Virus record (IMG/VR): IMGVR_UViG_3300028550_000195
Coordinates: 1 to 35,125 of that record
From: a virus
Strand: one strand, 5' to 3'
DNA length: 35,125 nucleotides
Shown here piece by piece: positions 16,347 to 24,182 of this stretch. The stretch's first letter is position 1, and every line of letters begins with the position of its first letter. Made by a program: the position numbers and the translations under genes. The notes under the pieces were generated by a model. It was not told the origin of the DNA. It saw only the letters and a list, made by a program, of their open reading frames with translations, and ran no database searches.

Positions 16347-16744
16347 TAGTTTTCAAAGTCCATTTCACCGTCCGCTTGTTGTAGATTTTTTAACGCTTCA
16401 AGTTCGTCTCGTAGCTTCTGTACTTCTAACCTACGCTTAGTTAATTCTATTTGATAAAGATCATCACAATTTATACGTGAACGTGGTTTGTCCAACGGAA
16501 TAACTATACGAGCGTACACGCCTATGTCTTTACCACGACTGCTTGTATCCAACCCAGAAAGTACCCCTGTCACACCGTACTCAAGGTTTACGCCTCCGCC
16601 TACTGCGTTACTGCACCGTAGGTTGCCTGACGAAAATGAGTCTGATTGGTAGTTCATCGGTGGATTTGGCAGGGATAAAGATAGCGAACTACTATCTGCA
16701 ACAGCAGAACTAGCCATAGCACAAAGAGCGAGAGCTAGTCTCAT
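16346..16744 (-). CDS. secreted protein with C-terminal helix, unknown
   Basis: 132 aa. A good Sec signal peptide (MRLALALCAMASSAVA, cut before DSS) is followed by a Ser/Leu/Pro-rich segment (SSLSLSLPNPPMNYQSDSFS) and a Gly-rich beta part with two cysteines (C35 and C88). A long charged helix ends the protein (IELTKRRLEVQKLRDELEAL). A frame opens 9 codons upstream, but the ATG at 16744 overlaps the previous stop in the ATGA pattern and gives the signal peptide directly. It is the last of the secreted cassette (18964 to 16346). I recognise no named family; periplasmic or surface location is predicted from the signal peptide. Confidence 0.65.
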   Translation of the reverse strand: MRLALALCAMASSAVADSSSLSLSLPNPPMNYQSDSFSSGNLRCSNAVGGGVNLEYGVTGVLSGLDTSSRGKDIGVYARIVIPLDKPRSRINCDDLYQIELTKRRLEVQKLRDELEALKNLQQADGEMDFEN

Positions 16745-17127
16745 GCAGGCTTTCCATCTAACCGTGAACATATCCTAGAAGAAATAAGTGTGCTTGATAC
16801 TAACGACTTCTTAACTTTCGAAGTAGTGCAGAGATACACCGCTTCGGGTAAATCGTATTTACGGATGTATACATCAAACGCTTTATGTTCTTTGTAACCT
16901 ACCTTTATAATCCTGTACGTTGTAGAGAAGGGGATGTTTGTCCAATTTAAATCAAACAACTCAATTTGATAATACTTGATTTCTTCCCTAGAATTAAACA
17001 GAGACATCTCCACTTTAACCACATCCTTGACGTGTGAAGGCTTTACCACAGGGTACGCAGGTGTCATCTCATGCCCAGATAGAGCTGTTGCCCAGAGCAA
17101 AAATGCTATGATGATGCTACTTCGCAA
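16741..17127 (-). CDS. secreted Ig-like / chaperone-like protein, TTG start
   Basis: 128 aa from a TTG at 17127. This start gives a clean signal peptide (MRSSIIIAFLLWATALSG) and only an 11-base overlap with the pilin-like gene upstream; the frame is open to an ATG at 17229 with no signal peptide there. The mature part is beta-rich: SHVKDVVKVEMSLFNSREE, then YYQIELFDLNW, and AFDVYIRKYDLPEAVYLCTT. This strand pattern is like an Ig-type domain such as the N-domain of a pilus chaperone. It follows a pilin-like protein, which strengthens that reading, but no usher gene is present. The fold comparison is by eye and uncertain. Confidence 0.5.
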   Translation of the reverse strand: MRSSIIIAFLLWATALSGHEMTPAYPVVKPSHVKDVVKVEMSLFNSREEIKYYQIELFDLNWTNIPFSTTYRIIKVGYKEHKAFDVYIRKYDLPEAVYLCTTSKVKKSLVSSTLISSRICSRLDGKPA

Positions 17128-17605
17128 TGCAACTAGCCAACACAACAGCCGTGTATGTGCCCCCCGGTAGCGGTTTTGCTGAACCGTATATGGCACTTGA
17201 AGCAGTGCTGAACCACGTTGACCCTGCAAGTGTCAGATTGAATATAGTGCTATTACCTACCACTGTTTTAGCTGCATTATAGGCTGACATACCCGCAACA
17301 GATGTCTGTGTAACTGCTGTACTACCAGTCCAAGCAACTGTATCAGAAAGTGTAGGAGAAGAACTGAAGGCTGTGGGATGTGTTATATTAGCTGTGTAAG
17401 CATCAGCAATAGAAACATCGTATCGAACGATAGGTAGTACACCACCATCCGCAGGTGTTGTGCTTAATTTACTAGCAATCGGGTTGCCGTAAACACCTGA
17501 TTTATTTGTTTGGATAACACATTTAGCTTCTACACTGCCTGTGATTTCTACATTTGCTAGTGCAGGAAAAGCACAAAGCGAAAGTACCACAATAAAATAT
17601 TTCAT
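17117..17605 (-). CDS. secreted pilin-like beta protein
   Basis: 162 aa from the ATG at 17605, chosen over an ATG 4 codons upstream because GAGG lies 6 bases before it. A Sec signal peptide (MKYFIVVLSLCAFPALA) precedes NVEITGSVEAKCVIQTNKSG. The mature chain is Ser/Thr/Ala-rich and beta-rich. It has cysteines near each end (C29 and C159) and a terminal strand LPGGTYTAVVLASCIAK. The opening and closing strands resemble CS1/CFA-I-type pilins or spore-coat-U-like domains, in which a long strand closes the fold. It lies between a 290-aa secreted protein and a chaperone-like protein. The pilin comparison rests on pattern only. Confidence 0.6.
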   Translation of the reverse strand: MKYFIVVLSLCAFPALANVEITGSVEAKCVIQTNKSGVYGNPIASKLSTTPADGGVLPIVRYDVSIADAYTANITHPTAFSSSPTLSDTVAWTGSTAVTQTSVAGMSAYNAAKTVVGNSTIFNLTLAGSTWFSTASSAIYGSAKPLPGGTYTAVVLASCIAK

Positions 17606-17613
17606 ATTAAACC

Positions 17614-18486
17614 TCATTGGTTGTATTGCATATTAACCATTTTCTCATGCAAAATTTGTTGCGCCAAATTATTACGCAAGGCTTTCTTATTATCAGGCAA
17701 TTTAGAATCAACCAATCCAGCAACATCTTCATATGCGCCACCGTTAATAGACGCATTATAATACATATTAATGTTTGTTTGTCGATTGATAGCCATAATA
17801 ATATCAGATTGTCCCTGCGCTTTAAATAAAGTCAAAGCGTTGGCAGACGCAATTAACCCCATCTCTAACCTAGTTTCTTTTTCTTCCATTTCTTCTTCAA
17901 GTATAAGATCACCATTTTCATCATACTTAAATTCTGTGTCTTCGTCTATAGCACCCAAAACTGCTTCATCTTCTAGCGCATCATAGATTTCTACTACGGG
18001 GATAACAGGGATAGGTTTGACATACCCCGGACATGCAGGGTTAGACTGTTCATCGTAACACTCGTCTACTCGGTAACTATATATAACAAAAGCGTCTGAC
18101 ACACTGCCTTTACCTTCAACAGCAATTGAACCGTTGCCCCACTTAGAAGCTGCTACGTTAGCTAGAGGGAAAGACTTAACGATTGTGTTGCCGGGAACTC
18201 CAGACCAATCATCCGTTTCACTGAACGTGTATCCGTCACCTTTTGCATTTAGATTACGGACGTGAACTTTCATGTCATCTTCTGGGTTTTTAACTGCGGT
18301 GTATCTGTATAGAAGTCCGTTTATATCTAAGCCGGGAATAGATGGCAGAACAGAACCCATACTCCAGCTCAGTGCTGTGGACGCCGCGTTCCCTGATACC
18401 CCATAACTGTAGGGATCACATTGCGAGTAAGAAGGCCAAAGTGCCAAGAATAACACTAAGCCCTGTTTTAGTTTCAATGTTTTCAT
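17614..18486 (-). CDS. secreted acidic protein, unknown
   Basis: 290 aa. The signal peptide is MKTLKLKQGLVLFLALWPSY, cut near SQC. A beta-rich part (about 25-150) contains RYTAVKNPEDDMKVHVRNLN and a GYTFSETDDWSGVPGN segment, a motif I have seen in other uncultured marine phage proteins without a known role. A strongly acidic linker follows (about 170-205, EEEMEEKE), then a helical C-terminal part. GAGGAAG 8 bases before the ATG supports the start, although it overlaps the previous gene by 71 bases. It is the largest member of the secreted cassette and could be an adhesin or scaffold. No enzyme motif is visible. Confidence 0.6.
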   Translation of the reverse strand: MKTLKLKQGLVLFLALWPSYSQCDPYSYGVSGNAASTALSWSMGSVLPSIPGLDINGLLYRYTAVKNPEDDMKVHVRNLNAKGDGYTFSETDDWSGVPGNTIVKSFPLANVAASKWGNGSIAVEGKGSVSDAFVIYSYRVDECYDEQSNPACPGYVKPIPVIPVVEIYDALEDEAVLGAIDEDTEFKYDENGDLILEEEMEEKETRLEMGLIASANALTLFKAQGQSDIIMAINRQTNINMYYNASINGGAYEDVAGLVDSKLPDNKKALRNNLAQQILHEKMVNMQYNQ

Positions 18487-18964
18487 TGAACAGCTTCCTC
18501 ATCGGGTTGTTTTGTTCGTATTCAATTTCGTCGATTTCGGCTTGCATTTCCCAAGCTAACCTAGCCTTATCTCCCACCAATCCATCTTTGGGGCAGGGAG
18601 TTCCAGCATTCATCATCGCGTCAAACACACGTTCATCCTGACACATTACAGATACGGCAGCTACCTTCATGCCCATATCATACATGGTTTTAGCGTTTTT
18701 TAATTTTTCGCAATTCATATCACGTACAGTGCGACCTGCCGATATGCCTAATATCTGTGTCTGAACTGCACCAGCTACACCAACAGTACACAAATCAGAG
18801 TTACTTGCGCTAATCTGCGGTGATATAGCTGATGGTGGTGGACTGTTAATAGTTGTGTCCATTTCACCATCAGATATTACTGTAGTCTCAGTCCTGATTG
18901 TATCATCGGCAAAAGCTAAACTGCCAAATACAATAAAAAATGCAAGTATAAGTAACCGTATCAT
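18416..18964 (-). CDS. secreted protein with C-terminal membrane anchor
   Basis: 182 aa. The signal peptide is MIRLLILAFFIVFGSLAFA, cut before DDT. The mature part has at least four cysteines, including MNCEKLKNAKTMYDMGMKVA and VMCQDERVFDAMMNAGTPCP, suggesting disulfides. A terminal hydrophobic run (GLSVILGTLAFLLAM, about 168-182) looks like a tail anchor. I recall similar proteins in marine phage contigs but know no function. It heads the secreted cassette, and its start overlaps the previous stop by 4 bases. A periplasmic protein tethered to the inner membrane is the simplest reading. Confidence 0.65.
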   Translation of the reverse strand: MIRLLILAFFIVFGSLAFADDTIRTETTVISDGEMDTTINSPPPSAISPQISASNSDLCTVGVAGAVQTQILGISAGRTVRDMNCEKLKNAKTMYDMGMKVAAVSVMCQDERVFDAMMNAGTPCPKDGLVGDKARLAWEMQAEIDEIEYEQNNPMRKLFNENIETKTGLSVILGTLAFLLAM

Positions 18965-19197
18965 TTTCGCTCCAACATACGATCCATTTTGCCATCTAGC
19001 GCGTCTAGCCTACTAATCACACGATCTATTGATGCAGTGGTATCGGTTTTTGTGGAATATTCTTTTGCGAGTTCTTCTCGCGTTCTATTAATAAGTATGG
19101 TGACGCGCTTTAGTTCATCGTGTTGTGTCTTAGCCCACCAAATGATGAAACCAAACCCAGCGGTTAGTAGGACATTCCAAAGCGCGTCCATTCCCAT
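18961..19197 (-). CDS. small membrane coiled-coil protein
   Basis: 78 aa. One N-terminal membrane helix (ALWNVLLTAGFGFIIWWA, 5-22) is followed by a charged coiled coil (LKRVTILINRTREELAKEY, then ISRLDALDGKMDRMLERK). Small proteins of this shape occur near the lysis genes of many phages and may act as holin-like or spanin-like factors. There is no lipobox. Its start shares one base with the preceding stop (TAATG), and its stop overlaps the secreted cassette. The role is inferred from position and shape. Confidence 0.6.
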   Translation of the reverse strand: MGMDALWNVLLTAGFGFIIWWAKTQHDELKRVTILINRTREELAKEYSTKTDTTASIDRVISRLDALDGKMDRMLERK

Positions 19198-19442
19198 TAG
19201 GAAGCCGTGTAACCATTACCAGCACTGATTGCATTTGTAGTAGCAGTCATAGACTCACTACCCCAGTCTGATTTAGCTTTCATTAGCTCAAGATGCTGTG
19301 TGTTACGATCAACACAACCTTGGCGATCTGCCGCAACATCTTCTGCCATTGCATTGCCTGCAATAACGTCTGTGATGAGTGCAATAGAGTGACCCATTGC
19401 TGTGAAGTCTTGTGCTAATTCTGCCGCTGTTCTGTCTGTCAT
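19197..19442 (-). CDS. conserved small phage protein, unknown
   Basis: 81 aa, mostly helical and soluble, with one cysteine in a DRQGCVDRNTQHLELMKAK segment and a tail AISAGNGYTAS. Proteins with the QHLELM pattern are familiar from marine phage contigs behind fibre genes, but no function is known to me. AAGGA 8 bases before the ATG supports the start. Its place between the fibre and the lysis-associated genes suggests a small virion or lysis-timing protein; the sequence does not decide. Confidence 0.55.
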   Translation of the reverse strand: MTDRTAAELAQDFTAMGHSIALITDVIAGNAMAEDVAADRQGCVDRNTQHLELMKAKSDWGSESMTATTNAISAGNGYTAS

Positions 19443-19447
19443 ATTCT

Positions 19448-22400
19448 TTATCCTTCTAGGGTTGTTATACGTGCTTCTAAAGCATCGTTCTTTGCTGATA
19501 GTTCTTGTAGTGCTTTGACTAATGGTATGACAAACATCTCACGAGATACTTGTTGCACTCCATTCTGGTCTTCTTTCCAACCAGCAAAGTTAGAAACCCC
19601 TGCTGTGTCTAATGCGGCTTTTACTTCTTGAGCAATAAAGTTGTGCATTACTACATCTGTATTCATCTCATTGTCTGCCGCATCCTCTTTATAAAGATGT
19701 GCTAACTGAGCATCTGTAGAGTCGAGTTCGTTACTTGCCTTCCAGTTATATTTAACAGTCCTAAGATCATTAATAAAATCTAAACCTAATGATTGATTTA
19801 CAATGTTTTTCTTTAATCGTTCATCGGATGACCGTGACCAGTTAGCATCTGCATCAAAGTCGTTTGTTACAACATTACCAGATTTACCAAATGAAAAGTC
19901 ATCTGAACTGGCAGTCATTGCTACTCCAATAGCTATAGCATTGTTCTGGGTAGCGCTAGTAAGAGTAGCGTTACGACCTATACATATATTATCAGTTCCA
20001 CCTCCAACACCATCACCAGACTCTTTACCTACAAAAGTATTGCCTGATGATGTTACAGCATCACCAGCATTATATCCCAAAACAGTGTTGTTATTACCCC
20101 CAGCAATTAAGCCACCTGAGACTGCACCAAAAACCACGTTTCCAGTTCCTGTTGTTACTGATAGACCAGCCTGATACCCAACGGCTGTATTGTTGCTGGC
20201 GGTGGTGTTTGCACCCAAGGCATCCCGCCCTATACCTATATTATTACTTCCTGATGTAAGAGCGTTAAAACATGCAGTACCTATTCCGACATTGTGAGAG
20301 CCTGTAGTAGTACCATCACGACCAGCAGAGTTTCCAACAAATGTGTTTTCTGTTCCTGTTGTATTACCTCGCCCAGCCTTACGACCAAAAAATGTATTTT
20401 GTGCGCCAGTAGTAGTACTAAACCCTGATTCGAAACCCACGGCTGTGTTGTTGGCTGCTGTCGTATTTGCAGTTAAAGAGTTGTACCCAACTGCTGTGTT
20501 GGTACCACCAGTTGTCGTAGCGTCACCTGAAAGGCCACCTATAAAGGTATTCTGTACGCCTGTGGTTACACTTCCTCCTGCGAAATGACCCATAGCCACA
20601 TTGTAAGCATCGGTAGCAGACGTAAAGTTCTGTGCTTCAAGTGCCTTATAACCAATCGCAATAGACCGACTACCTAAAGTATCTGAGGTTAAAGCAGATG
20701 TACCTAATACTACATTATAGTCTGCATCTGTTAAAGCATCACCTGCATTAGAACCAACGAGGGTGTTTTGTATGCCCGTGGTGATTGAAAAACCTGCACT
20801 AGCGCCAATTGCTACGTTGAAAGTATCGGTAGCAGACGTAAAGTTCTGAGTTGCTAAAGCACCATCACCTATAGCTGTAGATTTACTACCTAATGTATCT
20901 GAGCTTAGAGAATTATACCCAAGTGCTACGTTTTTATCTGCATCAGTTAATGCGTCACCAGCTAATCCACCTATGAGAGTGTTTCTTAGGCCTGTGGTTA
21001 CTGCGGCTCCTGCAAGATTGCCCACTGCTACGTTGTATGTGTCAGTAGCTGACGTAAAGTTTTGTACTCTTAATGCTCCCCATCCGATTGCTACACTCCT
21101 GCTACCTAGAGTGTCTGTTGATAAAGCTTCTTGTCCAACAGCAGTATTAAAATCAGCATCAGTTAAAGCATCACCTACACGACCACCGATTAAGGTGTTT
21201 TCTTTGCCTGTGGTTACTGATAGACCTGCATCAGCGCCAATTGCTACGTTGTAACTATCGGTAGCTGTAGTAAAGTTTTGGTTAGCTAACGCCCTATAAC
21301 CAACAGCAGTAGATAAACTTCCTAGTGTATCTGCTGTGATAGCTTGATGACCAATACCTATATTAAAGTCAGCATCCGTTAAGGCATCACCCGCTAGTCC
21401 ACCGATAAGGATGTTTCTTATGCCTGTGGTTACTTGTTGACCTGCATTGTAACCTACTGCAACGTTATAAGTATCTGTAGCAGACGTAAAGTTTTGACTA
21501 AATAATGTAGCATGACCAAGGGCAGTGCTTCTACTACCTAGAGTGTCACTGCTTAATGCAACAGTACCAACAGCTACGTTAAAATCAGCATCAGTTAAGG
21601 CATCACCTGCCTGAGTACCTATTAGAGCATTTTGTATGCCTGTGGTTACTAATAGACCTGCTCTATAACCTACTGCTGTATTGTCAGCATTTGTAGATGA
21701 TGTAAAGTTTTGTTGCCTTAAAGCTTCTCTACCAATAGCAGTAGAATTACTCCCTAAAATATTAGTAGCAAGTGCCTCTGAACCAAAAGCAGCATTTCCT
21801 GCACCTGTGGTGTTTGCTTTAAGAGCCAAAGACCCAACTGCCGTGTTGTTACTTGCGGTAGTGTTTTGGAGCAAGGCATCATAACCTATGCCAACATTAC
21901 TAGAACCAGAAGAATGATTATAACCAGCCCTATGGCCTATTAAAACGCTATCACTACCTGTCGTGCCATTGTAAAAAGCATCCATGCCAACAGTAACGTT
22001 ATCATTACCTGTTGTACTACTATAGCTTGCCCGATACCCAACGGCTGTATTGTTATCTGCCGTAGTAATTGCAGTACCTGCTTCATCGCCCACAGTCACG
22101 TTGTAGTTACCGCCAGATTGTATTGAGTTACCTGCGTTGACACCAAGGCGTAAGTTGGATGTACCTGCTGAAGCAGTAATAATATCTGCACCAGTTGCAA
22201 TAGTTACGTCTGCTGCAAAGTTTGCTGCTCCGTCTACGTCTACTACGTCTAGGTTAGTTGTGCCGTCTACGTCTATGTCTCCTGAGATGTCTAAGGAAGC
22301 ACCTGTAAGAACTCCTGCAACTGTAAGTGTAGAGGCCATATCAACAGCACCGTCGATATCTACCACGTCTAGGTTAGTTGTGCCGTCTACGTCTATGTCA

Positions 22401-22945
22401 CCTGAGATGTCTAAGGATGTTGCTGTTAATACTCCTGTCACACCAAGCGTTCCACCAACGGTCATATCATCAGTAACTGTTAGATCGTCACTAACTATCA
22501 AGTCATCAACAGTGGTTGTTCCAGCTAAATTAACCGCAGTAAGAAGATCGTGAACCACGCCTCCTGAACCTAGACCATCTGTTGCAATAACTTTGGTTTG
22601 ACCCGCAGGAATTATTACATTAGCGCCACTTCCGCAGGTAAAAGTCAAAGCAGCAGCCGTTGCGTTATACATGAACCAAGTTTTAGAACTCGTATTTGGA
22701 AGAAGTGTGACAGTACAAGCTTGTCCGCCGCCTGTGAGCTTTAGCCCAAGGCACCTGTCTGCGTCTAACGCACCATCGGCAATCGTAATATTGTCCGTGG
22801 AGGCGTTTGCAATTGCTCTGGTTCCCCAAGCAACTGATTGACCAATTATTTCTAAGTTAGTGTTTGTTGTATCGCCCCAAGTACCAGACTGTTCACCAGT
22901 GCCGATTTCTTCAAGGCGTAGATTGTTGACATATGTACTAGCCAT
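19448..22945 (-). CDS. trimeric tail fibre with S74 autochaperone
   Basis: 1165 aa. Residues 1-140 form an N-terminal region that probably attaches to the tail. Residues about 150-235 hold two 40-residue copies around LDISGDIDVDGTTNLDVVD. Residues about 285-1000 are built from 23-24-residue repeats of the NTAVGxxAL type, known from YadA-like beta-roll heads, grouped into five 72-residue super-repeats. The C terminus (1039-1165) is a peptidase S74 intramolecular chaperone with SSDERLKKNI, where the chain cuts itself at the SD serine after trimer folding. It ends in a coiled coil (ALQELSAKNDALEARITTLE). It binds the host surface. Its DNA repeats invite copy-number change. A firm call for fibre and S74. 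Confidence 0.92.
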   Translation of the reverse strand: MASTYVNNLRLEEIGTGEQSGTWGDTTNTNLEIIGQSVAWGTRAIANASTDNITIADGALDADRCLGLKLTGGGQACTVTLLPNTSSKTWFMYNATAAALTFTCGSGANVIIPAGQTKVIATDGLGSGGVVHDLLTAVNLAGTTTVDDLIVSDDLTVTDDMTVGGTLGVTGVLTATSLDISGDIDVDGTTNLDVVDIDGAVDMASTLTVAGVLTGASLDISGDIDVDGTTNLDVVDVDGAANFAADVTIATGADIITASAGTSNLRLGVNAGNSIQSGGNYNVTVGDEAGTAITTADNNTAVGYRASYSSTTGNDNVTVGMDAFYNGTTGSDSVLIGHRAGYNHSSGSSNVGIGYDALLQNTTASNNTAVGSLALKANTTGAGNAAFGSEALATNILGSNSTAIGREALRQQNFTSSTNADNTAVGYRAGLLVTTGIQNALIGTQAGDALTDADFNVAVGTVALSSDTLGSRSTALGHATLFSQNFTSATDTYNVAVGYNAGQQVTTGIRNILIGGLAGDALTDADFNIGIGHQAITADTLGSLSTAVGYRALANQNFTTATDSYNVAIGADAGLSVTTGKENTLIGGRVGDALTDADFNTAVGQEALSTDTLGSRSVAIGWGALRVQNFTSATDTYNVAVGNLAGAAVTTGLRNTLIGGLAGDALTDADKNVALGYNSLSSDTLGSKSTAIGDGALATQNFTSATDTFNVAIGASAGFSITTGIQNTLVGSNAGDALTDADYNVVLGTSALTSDTLGSRSIAIGYKALEAQNFTSATDAYNVAMGHFAGGSVTTGVQNTFIGGLSGDATTTGGTNTAVGYNSLTANTTAANNTAVGFESGFSTTTGAQNTFFGRKAGRGNTTGTENTFVGNSAGRDGTTTGSHNVGIGTACFNALTSGSNNIGIGRDALGANTTASNNTAVGYQAGLSVTTGTGNVVFGAVSGGLIAGGNNNTVLGYNAGDAVTSSGNTFVGKESGDGVGGGTDNICIGRNATLTSATQNNAIAIGVAMTASSDDFSFGKSGNVVTNDFDADANWSRSSDERLKKNIVNQSLGLDFINDLRTVKYNWKASNELDSTDAQLAHLYKEDAADNEMNTDVVMHNFIAQEVKAALDTAGVSNFAGWKEDQNGVQQVSREMFVIPLVKALQELSAKNDALEARITTLEG
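20621..21700 (-). repeat. five 216-bp tandem repeats in the fibre gene
   Basis: The short sequence CGTAAAGTT or a near copy recurs at 20621, 20837, 21053, 21269, 21485 and 21701, exactly 216 bases apart. This marks five units of 72 codons. Each unit encodes three 24-residue beta-roll repeats, with QNFTSATDTYN, TTGxxNTLIGG and DALTDADFN as landmarks. The units are diverged but alike enough for recombination. Confidence 0.9.
22245..22416 (-). repeat. near-identical direct repeat, 120-bp offset
   Basis: Two nearly identical 52-base copies at 22245-22296 and 22365-22416 encode the two SLDISGDIDVDGTTNLDVVD segments of the fibre. The low divergence compared with the larger repeats points to a recent duplication or gene conversion. 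Confidence 0.85.
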
Positions 22946-22955
22946 TTTTTAATTC

Positions 22956-23441
22956 CTAGAATGCTGCAACCTGACCCCACGATGGTGAGGAGGTTGGGTT
23001 TATTGGATTGTAACTCGGATTCTGGTTGGGATCAAGGTCGCCCCACACAAGAAGTTGAGTCGGTGTAACACTTGCGGTAGCAGAAAGACCTATAAGGTAT
23101 ACGTTTGAGTCAGCTTCTGCGACTGCATTACCAACCTGTCCCGTACAAGATAGCCCTGTTAGAGCTACGTTAGCTATACCTATAACAGTAACTGCTCCAG
23201 ATGAGCCTGTAGCTGTTATTCCTGTTACAGCGACATTAGCTGTTCCTGTTACGGTTACTCCACCTACTGATCCAGTAGATGCAAGCCCAGTAGCAGGTTG
23301 AACAGCGTTAGCTACGACGACTACAGAAGCCCCTATAGACCCTGTAGCTCCCGGAAGTGCTATGTTGTTGCCCCAAGTGCTTTGTCCCCAGCCTTGGCTA
23401 GAAGAGTTCCACCCTAAATAGGCAACAACCTTATTAGTCAT
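22956..23441 (-). CDS. repeat-rich beta virion protein
   Basis: 161 aa. The N terminus has GWGQSTWGNNIALPG, and the C terminus is Pro/Asn-rich, ending SPSWGQVAAF. Between them (about 40-130) lie four to five 22-residue repeats such as NVAVTGITATGSSGAVTVIG, each a likely beta hairpin. The same motif forms the tail of the 108-aa protein at 24841, and GWGxSTWG recurs in the nozzle-like protein. It has no signal peptide and sits directly upstream of the fibre gene, so it probably connects or decorates the fibre. The start shares one base with the previous stop (TAATG). Confidence 0.6.
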   Translation of the reverse strand: MTNKVVAYLGWNSSSQGWGQSTWGNNIALPGATGSIGASVVVVANAVQPATGLASTGSVGGVTVTGTANVAVTGITATGSSGAVTVIGIANVALTGLSCTGQVGNAVAEADSNVYLIGLSATASVTPTQLLVWGDLDPNQNPSYNPINPTSSPSWGQVAAF

Positions 23442-23884
23442 TACGCTATCCTAATTATCGCGTTGCTTGCATCTGCCGCTGGGAAAACAACTGTAAATGT
23501 TCCGTTACTGGCTGTTTTATCTGCACCAAAGTCCAGAACAACAACAGTAGGATCACCAGACGCGGTGTCGTTAAAAATTAAAGCGCCACGAGCCGTAAAA
23601 GTTGCAGAACTAAAAGAAGCATCAGCAAAATCTGTTAATGCGGTAGTTCCCGAAGCGGAAGGGTTTACGTTCGTTAAGGCCACACCCTTCGCAGTGTACG
23701 CACTACCAGCAGTGTTGCTGATTTCATTAGTGCTAGTGTAAGCTGTAGTAGCCGCAGTAAATGTTGCGCTGTTAGTATACAGCGCCAACCTAAACGTGTT
23801 GCCACCGCTCGCTAAAAAGTTGTGCTTGGCCTCAAGAAGCTCTTTCTTAAAGCTCGTACACATGAAATTACCGTTAAAGGCCAT
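23441..23884 (-). CDS. conserved virion protein, unknown
   Basis: 147 aa. It opens MAFNGNFMCTSFKKELLEAK, then HNFLASGGNTFRLALYTNSA, a pattern I know from many tailed-phage virion genes without an assigned role. The rest is Ala/Thr/Ser-rich beta sequence ending in NAIIRIA. A strong AGGAG precedes the ATG. Its position between adaptor and fibre genes and its beta-rich composition suggest a small structural component of the tail hub. Confidence 0.6.
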   Translation of the reverse strand: MAFNGNFMCTSFKKELLEAKHNFLASGGNTFRLALYTNSATFTAATTAYTSTNEISNTAGSAYTAKGVALTNVNPSASGTTALTDFADASFSSATFTARGALIFNDTASGDPTVVVLDFGADKTASNGTFTVVFPAADASNAIIRIA

Positions 23885-23885
23885 G

Positions 23886-24182
23886 TCACAATCTCCTTAT
23901 AAGTGACGCAAGCTCTGGATGTCCCGCGTCTGTTAATGCGTTATATATAGTAGTTCTGTCGTTTTGCACAGCATCTGCTAGATAAAATTCTACCAGCTTA
24001 ACTATATTCTTCCTAAATGCGTGTGCTTGCTGTCGAATTGCAGGATGAGCGCTGTCAGAAACAGAAAGAATCTTATCTGCGCACCGTTCTGCAATTTCTT
24101 CAGGATTAAAACCGCGTCCTTTAGAGGTATGAACCTCTACCTTGTAGTCAGCGGGTAAGTTAATGTTTAAACTAGGTATCAT
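23886..24182 (-). CDS. small conserved protein near the adaptor genes
   Basis: 98 aa. A short N-terminal strand part (SLNINLPADYKVEVHT) is followed by helices (EEIAERCADKILSVSDSAHP, IRQQAHAFRKNIVKLVEFYL). It is hydrophilic, with no membrane segment. Similar small helical proteins are common beside podovirus tail genes, and I know no function. It overlaps the upstream adaptor gene by 4 bases and is therefore likely coupled to it. Confidence 0.55.
   Translation of the reverse strand: MIPSLNINLPADYKVEVHTSKGRGFNPEEIAERCADKILSVSDSAHPAIRQQAHAFRKNIVKLVEFYLADAVQNDRTTIYNALTDAGHPELASLIRRL

Noticed and set aside
16346-18964. Curli export system (CsgG/curlin)
   Set aside because: I looked for curlin Gln/Asn repeats and a CsgG-like lipoprotein in the secreted cassette and saw neither.
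20621-21700. CRISPR array
   Set aside because: The regular 216-bp spacing is an in-frame protein repeat without short identical repeats and unique spacers.
22137-22553. 138-aa plus-strand open frame in the fibre gene
   Set aside because: It is a shadow of the repetitive fibre codons, with no ribosome site and Ser/Thr/Val-only composition.
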